64,000 nt of DNA, from assembly GCF_015207255.1 (NCBI RefSeq), contig NZ_JADEXG010000003.1, positions 1 through 64,000 of the forward strand. The letters run 5' to 3'. A program made the position numbers and the translations under genes. The DNA is from Vasconcelosia minhoensis LEGE 07310. GTDB lineage: Bacteria; Cyanobacteriota; Cyanobacteriia; Phormidesmidales; Phormidesmidaceae. The notes beneath the pieces are model-generated. The model searched no databases and was not told the origin of the DNA. It was given only the letters and a program-made list of their open reading frames with translations. Below, piece by piece: positions 17,651-26,175 of the stretch. The number at the start of each line of letters is the position of its first letter. Within the stretch, counting starts at the first letter, position 1.

Positions 17651-18379
17651 ATGACTTCTGAACCCGACCGGTTACCCGATCAGCCGCCTAGAGCTCAGCG
17701 CCGAGTGTCATTTAAAATTGGAAAATCTGATCAGCCGGTCAGCGGTCAGGCTGCTCGGGCCGATACCCACTCGCCACCAACCCTACCGAGCCAGCCTTGG
17801 CCTGGCGCGTCAGCGGCGGGACCGGCACCAGCGCTGCCTCGACTCAAGCAGGTGGCGATGAACAGTCATCGCCACGAGGTCAACCCGGCCTTGGCGATTG
17901 GCCTGCTCGGCGACATTCAGGCGGTCATCTTGACCTGGCAGGATGAGCTGCGCCAGGTTGTCAGCGGCATTCATGCCCTGTACGATGAGGGGCCTATTGT
18001 AGACGGTTGGCTAGAAACCTGTAGGGCTGGGAAACCCCTTCCAGGGCCGGGTAGCAGCCCCAATGCGGATCTGCTCCGCCACGGCGATACTGCCGACCTG
18101 ATGGACTATGTTGAAACGCTGGAAGCCAACCCAGCTGGGCCGCCAGCCACAGCCAACAGCACTGACGTAGCCCAGTATCGCTTTTGCTGCCTAGATGAAG
18201 AAGGCAAAATCCAATCGCAGCTCTGCCCACCGGCTCAGCTAACAACGGTTAGTACCGCGATCGCGCGTCACCAAAAGCTACGCCAGCTGCTCAGCCAGAA
18301 GCAATATCTAGAGGCAAAACTCAAGCGCGCCGTAACGGGTCTGACGACGGTGCGAGATGAGCTCGTGCCCCCCCGATAA
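17651..18379 (+). CDS. Conserved cyanobacterial hypothetical protein
   Basis: A 242-residue soluble protein starting at ATG 17651. The first 75 residues are Pro/Gln-rich and probably disordered. A structured region follows (VNPALAIGLLGDIQAVILTWQ), and the C-terminus is a coiled coil (about 200-235, RHQKLRQLLSQKQYLEAKLK). No known domain is recognised. It is divergent from the Pro-rich membrane gene and convergent with the DUF427 gene. The helical C-terminus suggests protein-protein contact. No function can be stated. Confidence 0.65.
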   Translation: MTSEPDRLPDQPPRAQRRVSFKIGKSDQPVSGQAARADTHSPPTLPSQPWPGASAAGPAPALPRLKQVAMNSHRHEVNPALAIGLLGDIQAVILTWQDELRQVVSGIHALYDEGPIVDGWLETCRAGKPLPGPGSSPNADLLRHGDTADLMDYVETLEANPAGPPATANSTDVAQYRFCCLDEEGKIQSQLCPPAQLTTVSTAIARHQKLRQLLSQKQYLEAKLKRAVTGLTTVRDELVPPR

Positions 18380-18393
18380 GCGCTACTCCCTGC

Positions 18394-18885
18394 TTACCAA
18401 CCCCAGGTTCCCACTGCCCCCTTAAAGGGGCCGACAATATTTTGCGTAATCCAGCCGCCGTAAAAGTCCCCAGGCTGAGCCTGCACGGCTTCCCCATCGA
18501 CGGTGCAGTCTACTCGGCTAGGATAGAAAGCGAGGTAGTCCTGAATCGGTTGGAAGGACTGGGTGGGCTGAGGATAGGCCCAGGCGACGTTGGCGGCGAT
18601 ACGAGCGCCTACCGTGAGCGTGTAATAGGTGGCCAGCCCCTTCCATTCGCAAAAGGTCTGCCGGGCCGTCAGCTGCAGGTACTGCATTTGCACGTCGGCC
18701 GGGGGAATGTAGTAGACCGGCGGATGGCTGGTTTCGAGCACTCGCTGCGATCGCTGGGTTTCAGCGATGATCGTCTGGTTGAACTGGATCAGAATGTGCT
18801 GACTGCTGGCTTCGAGAGCAGGCGGCCGGGGATAGTCCCAAACGGATTCTTGTCCCGGGCCAGGCGGGGTGCGTGAGATTGACAT
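18394..18885 (-). CDS. DUF427 domain protein
   Basis: A 163-residue protein with the DUF427 domain. The characteristic core is visible: YYIPPADVQMQYLQ, TFCEWKGLATYYTLTVG, ANVAWAYPQP, YLAFYPSRVDCTVDGE, and the ending FYGGWITQNIVGPFKG. The family is a small beta-rich fold, often annotated as nucleotidyltransferase-linked or simply of unknown function, and widespread in cyanobacteria and actinobacteria. It lies 45 bases downstream of the caspase-like gene on the same strand and could be read from the same transcript. Confidence 0.88.
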   Translation of the reverse strand: MSISRTPPGPGQESVWDYPRPPALEASSQHILIQFNQTIIAETQRSQRVLETSHPPVYYIPPADVQMQYLQLTARQTFCEWKGLATYYTLTVGARIAANVAWAYPQPTQSFQPIQDYLAFYPSRVDCTVDGEAVQAQPGDFYGGWITQNIVGPFKGAVGTWGW

Positions 18886-18930
18886 AGGTCCAGCAAGCGA
18901 CCGACGGACGGGGTAAAGGCTGCCCCTATC

Positions 18931-21123
18931 TTACTCCTTCCAACGCTGAATCGCCTGCTGAGCCGGCTCGTAGGCGGCGGTGCCGGGCGGAATCAGGACT
19001 GCCGCCCGAATCGCGTCCGCAGTGCGACCCTGGGCGGCTCGGGCCTGGGCAATACTGAGCATCCGCTCGCTCCACTCGTCTCTCAGCTGTCTAGCCGTAT
19101 CGTATTCGGGGTGCTCGACCGGCACTGCTTCGAGTTTGACGATGCCCTGCTGATAGCTACTGGCCTGGCCAGCCCGGGGAATATCCTGCGCCTGCTGGAT
19201 AATCTGACGACTATTCAGCCGCTGCTGCCAGAAGGCAATCCGATTCTGAGCCTGCTCGTAGAGCTGGGGTCGGTCCATCGGCAGCACCCGAGCCGCCGCG
19301 ATCGCGCTTTCTAAATTGCCGCTAGCCGCTCGCCCCTCCGCCAGGTCTAAAATCACCTGACTCCAGCGGTCGATATCCTGCTGGGCTTGCTCATAGTAAG
19401 GCTCGCCCGGCGGAATCTGTCGCGCCTTGGCAATCGCAGTGGCAAACGGGGTGGCCTGGGTCGGCTGGATTGAGGTTTTGGCCTCGGCCAGGGCTGAAGC
19501 ATTGACCTGATTGGCCTGGGAGACACCCGCCTGGGCGCGGTCTAAGACAGCCTCATAGGTGGGGGTCCGATCGGCCTCGGGTACCTGCTGAAGCAGCGCC
19601 AGGGCTTCAGAATATTGCTGATTGGCGATGGCGGCTCGAGCCTGGTCGAGCCGCGGCTCGTCACTGCTATCGGCAGCGGTGACAGCCACGGGCTCTCCCG
19701 CTGCCGGGGCCGGGTCTGGGGGCTCAGTCGCCGTGTCAATTCTGGCTCCGTCATCCGCATCTAGTCCAAGCTGTGCGGCCAGACCGCTCAGCACCTGATC
19801 AACCCGGCCCTGGTTGACCAGCAAAAAACCGCCCACAGCCGCAACCAGTACAGCAGCTAAGGCCCAGTTACGCCAGGGACTGCCAGCCGCAGCCTGGCGG
19901 CGCTCGGTGGACAGCTCAACTTCAGCAATGGCACCGGCAGTCGTAGGGTCCTCAGAAAGTTCAGCGCCCAGGTCCAATCGTTCGTCCAGGGAGCTTTCGG
20001 GTGAACCCGCATTGCCCGCACTGTCGAATCCCGAGTCCCAATCTTCAGCCAGCTCTAGTCGTTCATCGGTCTCGGCCAAATCTGGGTCGGCCAGATCTAA
20101 ATTGGCCAAATCTGAGTCAGGCAGATCTGGGTCGGGAAAACCAGGATTCGGCAGACCTGGTATTTCAGTTGCCGGGTCTGGGGAAACTGGGCTGACCGGG
20201 CTTTCCAGAAGGCCTGAGCGACTAGCTGGGCGGTCATCTGGGCGGTCTTCTGGGCGGTCTTCTGGGCGGTCTTCTGGGCGGCCATCTGGGCGGTCTTCTG
20301 GGCGGTCTTCTGGGCGGTCTTCTGGGCGGTCTTCTGGGCGGCCAGTCGATAGGGCGGTGCCGGTTGGGACAGGTAGGGCCGCGATCGCGCTCTGGGGAAT
20401 TACCATCAAAAACTTTTGCTGGTCCGGCAGTACTGCAACCGAGTTCTGAATGGGTCGCCAGTGGTGGTCACAGAGCTGGGGCAGCCGCTGACTGAGATAA
20501 ATTGCAATCTGATCCAGGGTGACGCAGCCGTGGGCGCCCATGCCCTCCAGCAAGGCCGCCGTAAACAGCCCGTGGCGCAAGGCCAGGGTTTCATGGGAAA
20601 ACTGCTCAGGCTGACAGGATAGCAGGGTAGGAATATCTCGCGTTTTAGCCAGCTGCAGGGTTTGACTGCCGATGGTCTGATTGGCCAAGGCACCTTGACT
20701 GCGATTGATATCCAACGCCAGCACAATGTTATGAGTGGGGGCCTGGCTCAGCATCGTCATCAGACCCTCAATTGCAATCCCAGTCTGAGCAATCTGGCCC
20801 GGATCGCCCTCTAGCGGCATCAGGTAATCCGCCTGCTCTAGCTGCACCCCATAGCCGCTAAAAAATATCCAAAGCAAATCGTCAGGCTGAAGTTTGGCCT
20901 GCACGTTCTGAATTGCCCGAGTAATGCTGGACCGGTCGGGATGGATGGCAGCATAGCCGGTCGCCCCTAGCCCCTCGCTCAGCAGCAGGCAGCATTCTGG
21001 TCTAAAGCCCGCCGACTCGACTAAAAACTGCCGCAGGGCCAGCGCATCGTTCTGTGCATGCATCAACGGCTGCAAAAACTGGTACTGATTAATGCCAACG
21101 ATAATTGCCCAGTAGTTAGCCAT
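18931..21123 (-). CDS. Orthocaspase-like protein with Tyr/Asn in place of the His/Cys dyad
   Basis: A 730-residue protein with an N-terminal caspase p20-like domain (about 1-245; WAIIVGINQY, DLLWIFFSGYG, IVLALDINRS). The two catalytic positions are substituted: SGHG becomes SGYG (Tyr91), and the Asp-x-Cys site becomes Asp138-Ile-Asn140. Protease activity is therefore not expected; Tyr/Asn variants are a known non-catalytic branch of cyanobacterial caspase homologs. A (RPED)n tract (262-297) and a degenerate Pro/Asp/Leu repeat (about 321-352) follow. One membrane helix (418-437) precedes a C-terminal region of helical hairpin repeats (ALLQQVPEADRT, ARQIPPGEPYYEQAQ). A scaffold or signalling role is inferred. 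Confidence 0.88.
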   Translation of the reverse strand: MANYWAIIVGINQYQFLQPLMHAQNDALALRQFLVESAGFRPECCLLLSEGLGATGYAAIHPDRSSITRAIQNVQAKLQPDDLLWIFFSGYGVQLEQADYLMPLEGDPGQIAQTGIAIEGLMTMLSQAPTHNIVLALDINRSQGALANQTIGSQTLQLAKTRDIPTLLSCQPEQFSHETLALRHGLFTAALLEGMGAHGCVTLDQIAIYLSQRLPQLCDHHWRPIQNSVAVLPDQQKFLMVIPQSAIAALPVPTGTALSTGRPEDRPEDRPEDRPEDRPDGRPEDRPEDRPEDRPDDRPASRSGLLESPVSPVSPDPATEIPGLPNPGFPDPDLPDSDLANLDLADPDLAETDERLELAEDWDSGFDSAGNAGSPESSLDERLDLGAELSEDPTTAGAIAEVELSTERRQAAAGSPWRNWALAAVLVAAVGGFLLVNQGRVDQVLSGLAAQLGLDADDGARIDTATEPPDPAPAAGEPVAVTAADSSDEPRLDQARAAIANQQYSEALALLQQVPEADRTPTYEAVLDRAQAGVSQANQVNASALAEAKTSIQPTQATPFATAIAKARQIPPGEPYYEQAQQDIDRWSQVILDLAEGRAASGNLESAIAAARVLPMDRPQLYEQAQNRIAFWQQRLNSRQIIQQAQDIPRAGQASSYQQGIVKLEAVPVEHPEYDTARQLRDEWSERMLSIAQARAAQGRTADAIRAAVLIPPGTAAYEPAQQAIQRWKE
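20233..20340 (-). repeat. Coding minisatellite, nine 12-bp units
   Basis: Nine tandem 12-base units (plus strand CTGGGCGGTCTT with variants) encode RPED, RPDG or RPDD repeats in the caspase-like protein. The unit is a multiple of three, so copy-number changes keep the frame. Two of the units differ by CAT for CTT. Confidence 0.92.
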
Positions 21124-21352
21124 GGAACATCCTCAAGGTGCCATTCTCAGCTTGCATGCGGCGGCCGGCCCGGGTTATTCGCTAAACTAGCCAACGCAGC
21201 GGTTAAAACGTCGCCCGGAAACACCCCAGAAAATACCACGATGCTCCGCTGACAGTAACGCGATTCTTTAAAAAAGTGTAGCGAATTCAATAAACTGGGA
21301 AACTTGATAAGTAATTAAGCGTCTCACCGCCGCTGCCCGTTTCCAATGGCCC

Positions 21353-21829
21353 ATGCCGATTGCCCGTCTTCTGTTAAATATCTGCTATAAGCCTATGCAG
21401 TGGTCAGCTCCCCAATCGTTTTCTCGGACCCGACGCCGCCTCCATCGCAGCGCGCAACGCTCAATTACGCTGGTTGGGCTAACGGCGCTGATGGGAGCAA
21501 CCGGGCTCTGGCTGACCGAGGCGCTAGTTGCACCACAGCCCTCCCAGATCTATACCTCTCGGCTCAGTCTTTTTCTGGGACGCGAACCCGGTGAAGCCTA
21601 CAGCAGCCTGATTTACCGGGCCGAGCGGGCCGCTCGAACGGGAGCTCAGCGCAGCTTTGCCCAAGATATTTTGATGCGAGAAGTGGTTGTCACCGTCGTT
21701 GCCGAAGACCCGAGTTCAGCGCTGCCTGTCCTGATCCTGCGGGTTAGCCGCGACCAGTGGTACCGCCATCCCGACCCTCGCCGTTGGGCATTTTACTACT
21801 CCGGCGACCCGGCCCAGCGCGCCGCCTGA
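21353..21829 (+). CDS. Conserved hypothetical, single membrane anchor
   Basis: A 158-residue protein from ATG 21353 with a basic N-terminus (SRTRRRLHRSAQRS) and one membrane helix (about 38-57, ITLVGLTALMGATGLWLTEA). A small outside domain follows, ending in ALPVLILRVSRDQWYRHPDPRRWAFYY. The last block looks like a conserved cyanobacterial signature, but I recognise no named family. It is divergent from the caspase-like gene, with 229 bases between them. Its topology suggests a thylakoid- or plasma-membrane-tethered domain of unknown role. Confidence 0.65.
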   Translation: MPIARLLLNICYKPMQWSAPQSFSRTRRRLHRSAQRSITLVGLTALMGATGLWLTEALVAPQPSQIYTSRLSLFLGREPGEAYSSLIYRAERAARTGAQRSFAQDILMREVVVTVVAEDPSSALPVLILRVSRDQWYRHPDPRRWAFYYSGDPAQRAA

Positions 21830-21937
21830 ACAGACCCAATTCACCTATTTAGATTGGCCTAAAAGCTACCCTTAGATAGGGGTCAATACCGGCTTAAAAG
21901 GGCACCATCAGGGGTAGACGCATTCGAGAGTAGCGAT

Positions 21938-22720
21938 ATGCCCCGCTCTGTCAGAGAACAGGTCAGCCAAGATATTCAAGCGGCAAAGCAGGCCGGTCAG
22001 GTGAGAGCCGAGCGGCTGAAAGAAATTGTTCGTAGTGCCGTGGCTCAGGCCCGCACCGAGCTCCAAGGCGGTTCCCAGGAGGTAGGACCGCTGCTGCGCG
22101 CCGCGATCGCGGCGGTCATCGACAGTCTACAAGACCGCGGTGAAACCCTTAAACAGGACGTCGCAGCGGCCATTGAGGGTGGGCTCGACGCCGTTAGCCA
22201 AACCGAACGTCAGCAGCTGTCTGCAACCCAGGCTGAAATCAAGCGTTTACAGGCCCAGGCCGACACCGAGACAGCCGCCCTCCAGCGCCAGGTCGATAGC
22301 GCCTTAGACAGTCTTAAGTCAGCCGCGGTAGATCAGTCTGAGCAAACCCAGAACAGCCTGACTAGTGCCATCGACCAGCTCAAGGACAGTGAAGAGTCGC
22401 AGCTGATGCAGAAGCGCTATGCCCAGCTCAAAACCCAGCTTGCCATTTTGCAAGCTAACCTATCAGCCCGCTATGGCGAGCAGTCCGAAGTGGTAAAGCA
22501 GTATCTAGATGAGGCTCAGGACTGGTACCAGCAGATGAAACCCCAGATGGAGGAAATTGCCGATACGGTCGCCGTGAAACAAGCCAACTTCGAAGCCCGC
22601 CTAGCCGACGCCGGTAAGGCGCTAGCCCAGCGGGAGCAAAGCGTTAAGCAGACGCTAAGAGAGCTGTGGGAGAGCGCTCGGGAAGCCTTTAACGAAGGCC
22701 CAGACCAAGACAAGCGCTAA
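21938..22720 (+). CDS. Long coiled-coil protein, apolipoprotein/LEA-like
   Basis: A 260-residue, almost entirely helical protein rich in Gln, Ala, Glu and Lys, with no Cys. Regular heptad-like and 11-residue amphipathic periods run from about 20 to 245 (SQTERQQLSATQAEIKRLQ, SEQTQNSLTSAIDQLKDS). It resembles apolipoprotein A/E-like or stress-protective helical proteins in pattern only. No signal peptide or enzyme motif is present. It starts at ATG 21938 and is followed by a clear terminator hairpin, so it is probably monocistronic. Confidence 0.65.
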   Translation: MPRSVREQVSQDIQAAKQAGQVRAERLKEIVRSAVAQARTELQGGSQEVGPLLRAAIAAVIDSLQDRGETLKQDVAAAIEGGLDAVSQTERQQLSATQAEIKRLQAQADTETAALQRQVDSALDSLKSAAVDQSEQTQNSLTSAIDQLKDSEESQLMQKRYAQLKTQLAILQANLSARYGEQSEVVKQYLDEAQDWYQQMKPQMEEIADTVAVKQANFEARLADAGKALAQREQSVKQTLRELWESAREAFNEGPDQDKR

Positions 22721-22739
22721 CTCTCGGCAAAATCTCGAA

Positions 22740-22775
22740 AAAACTCCAGCGTTCCTCAAAGCGCTGGAGTTTTGG
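22740..22775 (+). terminator. Intrinsic terminator after the coiled-coil gene
   Basis: AAAACTCCAGCG (22740-22751) pairs exactly with CGCTGGAGTTTT (22762-22773) around a 10-base loop, 19 bases after the stop. It has an A-run before and a T-run after, the layout of a bidirectional rho-independent terminator. Confidence 0.85.
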
Positions 22776-22864
22776 AATTTTGACTGAACTGCGACTCAAC
22801 CTTCACAGCTGCGGAGCGACTACTCGTACCCGACCAGGCCCGACTAGGTAGACTAGCCAATGGT

Positions 22865-23041
22865 CTAATAAGCTTCCCGCTCATAGTGCTTAGTGATGGC
22901 CCAGGCGGCATGAATGCTGCCGGGAATCCAACCCAGGATGGTCAGTAGAATGTTGATAAACAGTGCGCTGCTGATGCCATAGGTTAAAAATACACCCACT
23001 GGCGGCAGCAAAATGCCAAGGATAATGCGAAGTATTTTCAT
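22865..23041 (-). CDS. YqaE/Pmp3-family small membrane protein
   Basis: A 58-residue protein (MKILRIILGILLPPVGVFL at its start) with two membrane helices. The UPF0057/Pmp3 pattern is complete: ILLPPVGVFL in helix one, then INILLTILGWIPGSIHAAW in helix two, and a charged tail (ITKHYEREAY). Members protect membrane potential under salt or cold stress in yeast and plants, and are stress-induced in several bacteria. The gene stands alone between two terminators, on the opposite strand to its neighbours. The family call is secure; the physiological role here is inferred. Confidence 0.92.
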   Translation of the reverse strand: MKILRIILGILLPPVGVFLTYGISSALFINILLTILGWIPGSIHAAWAITKHYEREAY

Positions 23042-23504
23042 CGTTCGGGTTTGCCTGCTACGTTTCTGAGTTTATTATTATTGAATGAAGCGTAAATGTC
23101 TTCTGCCCTAAGATTCAGTTAACGTATTTATTCAGGAATATTTAAACGACCGGATGCACCGGCCGTTCATCCAAACAGCGCAATTAAATCGCAGTATTCC
23201 AGCGTTAACAAAACTTCAATTTCCGATCGGATTTGGCGCCACTGTTTCCTACAGCTTCTTGCTGCGGTTGCCCGCTGTTCACCCGCTGTTCACCCGCTGT
23301 TCACAGAGAACCTTTATCCGGTCTGAAATAGGGATTCCCTGACTTCTTGACCGCTGCCGGAACGACTCTATGAGGATTCAGGCTATCTTTCCAAACAGCC
23401 AGTTGCCCAAAAATATCTATCTGCATAGAGAGGCCAGCACCGGGTTCGTCTGCCATATTAATGAGTAACTTCAGAATTACTGTTAAAAAGTTGAGGGAAA
23501 CTCT
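23042..23504. other. Intergenic region with a triple 11-bp tandem repeat
   Basis: No convincing gene is present. Three exact tandem copies of CCCGCTGTTCA occupy 23271-23303. The 62-codon frame at 23154-23342 spans the repeat and looks non-coding. The region must hold promoters for the divergent Pmp3-type gene (23041) and the holin-like gene (23505), but no clear sigma-70 pair was found. Confidence 0.5.
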
Positions 23505-23897
23505 ATGCTTGGTTCTTTTATTGCGGCGCTAGTGACGGCCCTGAGTCTGCTAGTTGTCGATTTAATTATTCCTGGTGTCAGAATTGATACGTTTGTAGCG
23601 GCGCTTATTGCTGCCGTTGCTATCGGCGTCGTTAACGGCCTGATTCGGCCCGTCCTTCAAATCCTATCCCTGCCACTGACCCTTATTACCTTTGGGCTGT
23701 TTTCAATCGTGGTCAACGGCCTTTGTTTCTGGCTGGCCTCCCTGTTTGTGCCCGGCTTCAGCGTCAGTGGGCCGCTGGCCTTTCTGCTTGGGCCGATCGT
23801 ACTCTCCTTCGCCAGCACTTTCCTAAATCGCTATTTGGGTGAGCGTCGGCCTGGCCTGATGGGGACTGAGACGTCTGAGCTCCAAGATGGTGTGTAG
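23505..23897 (+). CDS. Phage-holin-4_2/YvlD-type membrane protein
   Basis: A 130-residue membrane protein with four predicted helices (about 4-22, 29-50, 58-80 and 85-108). The pattern NGLIRPVLQILSLPLTLITFGLF followed by VNGLCFWLAS is the signature of the 'phage holin family 4 superfamily IV' (YvlD-like) proteins. Despite the name these are chromosomal bacterial proteins not tied to lysis. The start is ATG 23505 after GAGGGAAA. A terminator hairpin follows at 23954. Its role is unknown. Confidence 0.85.
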   Translation: MLGSFIAALVTALSLLVVDLIIPGVRIDTFVAALIAAVAIGVVNGLIRPVLQILSLPLTLITFGLFSIVVNGLCFWLASLFVPGFSVSGPLAFLLGPIVLSFASTFLNRYLGERRPGLMGTETSELQDGV

Positions 23898-23953
23898 AAG
23901 CCGTGCATCTAGACTGGCTGTTTGGGATTAGTCGGTCTGCTTAAGTTCGGTTT

Positions 23954-23990
23954 GCGAAAGCAGGTGGCCCAGGCTGCCTGCTTTCGCTTT
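23954..23990 (+). terminator. Terminator hairpin after the holin-like gene
   Basis: GCGAAAGCAGG (23954-23964) pairs exactly with CCTGCTTTCGC (23977-23987) around a 12-base loop, followed by TTT. It lies 57 bases after the stop. Confidence 0.75.
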
Positions 23991-24016
23991 GAGGCGTTTA
24001 AGTAGGAAGCATCAGC

Positions 24017-25036
24017 TTGAAACTTTCGCAATATGTCAGCCTAATTGCCCTAATTCTGGCCCTGTATATTTTGTGGCAGATTCGTCAGGTCTTGCTACTG
24101 GCGTTTAGCGCCGTCATTCTGGCCACTGTCCTGAGTCAGGGCGTGCAGCGTTTGCAGCGGTGGCAATTGCAGCGCGGGCTGGCCGTGGTGCTGATGATTC
24201 TGGTTACCATCGCCCTGTTCGCGATTATTGTCGCTGGGGTCGTACCGCCGTTCGTGTCGCAGCTGCAGCAGCTATTTCAGCTCGTCCCCCAAGGGGTTGA
24301 GCGGCTCGAGAACCTGATTGACAACTTGGAGCTGATGGTTCCAGAAAAGTTTACGGAGAATCTCCGCGGCTTTAACGGCATCTTGCAGCAGCTCCAGGCT
24401 CTCGACGCTCAGATGGTCGTTGAGCGGTTCTATCTGCTGTTTTCCAACACGCTGACGATTTTGCTCAATATATTGCTGGTGCTGGTGCTGTCAATTATGC
24501 TGATGGCCGATCCTCAGCCCTACCAGCGGGCCTTTGTTCGACTGTTTCCAGCCTCCTACCGCGATCGCATTCGCGCCATCCTGCAGCAGTGCGAGGAGTC
24601 GATCGCGGGCTGGGCGCTCGGCATTTTTTTCAACATGACGATTATCACCGTCCTCAGCGGGCTGGGGCTCTGGCTGCTGGACGTACCGCTGGCCTTTGCC
24701 AGCGCGCTGCTGGCCGGATTGCTCACCTTCATTCCCAACATTGGCCCGGCGATCAGCGTCATTCCCCCGGTGGCCACGGCGCTACTGGCCTCTCCTTGGA
24801 AAGCGCTGGCAGTGGTAGGGCTGTATATCGGGGTGCAGCAGGTGGAAAGCAATTTTCTGACGCCGCTGGTGATGCAGAAGCAGGTTTCGATTCTGCCCGC
24901 GGTGACCCTGCTGAGTCAGCTCATCTGCGCCATATTTTTTGGCTTTTTGGGGCTGCTGCTGGCGCTGCCGCTGACGGTGGTGGCCCAGATCTGGCTGAAG
25001 GAACTCTGGGTGAAGCCGGTTTTAGATCAGAGCTGA
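24017..25036 (+). CDS. AI-2E family (PerM/YdiK-like) transporter
   Basis: A 339-residue membrane protein of the AI-2 exporter/PerM family with about seven or eight helices. The family fingerprints are a soluble segment after helix 3 (PPFVSQLQQLFQLVPQGVERL), then LLTFIPNIGPAISVIPPVATALL, and the C-terminal VESNFLTPLVMQKQVSILP. The start is TTG 24017 with AGGAAG seven bases before it; no better ATG exists in frame. Substrates vary in this family, including sodium/proton exchange and peptide-linked roles. Autoinducer export should not be assumed in a cyanobacterium. Confidence 0.88.
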   Translation: MKLSQYVSLIALILALYILWQIRQVLLLAFSAVILATVLSQGVQRLQRWQLQRGLAVVLMILVTIALFAIIVAGVVPPFVSQLQQLFQLVPQGVERLENLIDNLELMVPEKFTENLRGFNGILQQLQALDAQMVVERFYLLFSNTLTILLNILLVLVLSIMLMADPQPYQRAFVRLFPASYRDRIRAILQQCEESIAGWALGIFFNMTIITVLSGLGLWLLDVPLAFASALLAGLLTFIPNIGPAISVIPPVATALLASPWKALAVVGLYIGVQQVESNFLTPLVMQKQVSILPAVTLLSQLICAIFFGFLGLLLALPLTVVAQIWLKELWVKPVLDQS

Positions 25037-25221
25037 AACTGTTCCCACTGAAGCAAGCACGACAATAGGCCCGATCGTAGGGTAATAAAATTCTTAGGAA
25101 GGAAAAAATCTCTATACGACCCCTTTATACTGACGGAAGACATTCGTGTCAGGAAGAGATGACCATGTGAGTGGCACCATCGTAAGGTAAGTAGGATTTA
25201 AGTACGGAATAAGGGTATTGC

Positions 25222-26160
25222 ATGAAGCGGCTTGAGATAGTTCAGTGGGTTTGTCTGACGGCGCATCTGGTTTCGCTGGTGTTTGGGCTGGCCGGTTTGG
25301 TGATTGTGCTGCCCCATCCCGAGCTCGTGGCCGACCTGCCGCCGCTGGGCCAGCGTCTCTTTCAGCTCAGCATGGCCGGTGGCGGCATGGTTTACATCTT
25401 GCTGGGCGCGATCGCGGTAGCTATTTGGGGCTATCGGGTAATGGGCGGGCGACCCCTAGCACTGTTTATGGTACCGGCGCTGGGGCTATCGCTGCTGAGT
25501 GAACTAGTGGGTACCAGCACCGGCTTTCCCTTTGGCCACTACGCCTATCTCAGCGGGTTGGGCTATAAGGTGGCCGGGCTGGTCCCATTTACGATTCCAC
25601 TCTCCTGGTTTTACCTAGGTTTAGCCGCCTATTTGCTAGCCTACAGCGGCCTGCGGGCAGGCTTTAGTCGGCAGCGGGTCGGTGATGGTGGCGTCAGGCT
25701 GCTGGCCGTTGGCGGTGGGGCCGTACTGCTGACGGCCTGGGATCTGGTGCTCGACCCGGCCATGAGCCAGGCAGCGTTTCCCTTTTGGTATTTTCAGGAA
25801 GTCGGCGTTTTCTTTGGCATGCCCTACCGCAATCTGCTCGGCTGGGTGGGTACCGGGGCCATCTTTATGGGGATCGCTGCCCTGTTCTGGCGGCGGCTGT
25901 CGCTGCGGCTGTCGCGCCAGCAGCTGGTGCTGCCGCTAGTCGTCTATCTGATGAATTTTGCCTTTGGGGCGGTAATTACGGTAGCCCAGCTGCCGGAACC
26001 CTTCGGCATTCCGGTGCGGCTAGGCGTTTTGGTCGGGGTGATTCCAGCCATTCTATGCTGGCAGATGGCCCCCCTTGCCGATGTCTCAATCGCTGAAAGC
26101 CCGCCAGAGCAAGACGCGGTTGCAGGGACGCCAGAGCTGATCAGCGCCCTGCCGAAGTAG
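25222..26160 (+). CDS. cruF: Carotenoid 1',2'-hydratase-type enzyme CruF
   Basis: CruF hydrates the psi-end of monocyclic carotenoids, giving the 2'-hydroxyl used in myxoxanthophyll-type glycosides. The 312-residue protein has about seven or eight membrane helices. Family blocks are seen at SELVGTSTGFPFGHYAYLSGLGYK, split by the conserved Glu and Gly-His-Tyr, and at LTAWDLVLDPAMSQ and WVGTGAIFMG. It starts at ATG 25222 and is followed 15 bases later by the glycosyltransferase cruG, so the pair forms an operon. The adjacency greatly strengthens the assignment. Confidence 0.92.
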   Translation: MKRLEIVQWVCLTAHLVSLVFGLAGLVIVLPHPELVADLPPLGQRLFQLSMAGGGMVYILLGAIAVAIWGYRVMGGRPLALFMVPALGLSLLSELVGTSTGFPFGHYAYLSGLGYKVAGLVPFTIPLSWFYLGLAAYLLAYSGLRAGFSRQRVGDGGVRLLAVGGGAVLLTAWDLVLDPAMSQAAFPFWYFQEVGVFFGMPYRNLLGWVGTGAIFMGIAALFWRRLSLRLSRQQLVLPLVVYLMNFAFGAVITVAQLPEPFGIPVRLGVLVGVIPAILCWQMAPLADVSIAESPPEQDAVAGTPELISALPK

Positions 26161-26175
26161 GCCCGCAGTAACGGC

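Noticed and set aside
20233-20340. Regular 12-base repeats that resemble a small CRISPR-like or tandem array
   Set aside because: Units are contiguous without spacers and lie in frame inside a coding region, so it is a coding minisatellite.
23154-23342. 62-codon plus-strand ORF over the tandem repeats
   Set aside because: It has no ribosome site or family resemblance, and its C-terminal part is just the 11-bp repeat translated.
23505-23897. Prophage remnant suggested by the holin-like gene
   Set aside because: This YvlD-type family is chromosomal and no other phage gene lies nearby.
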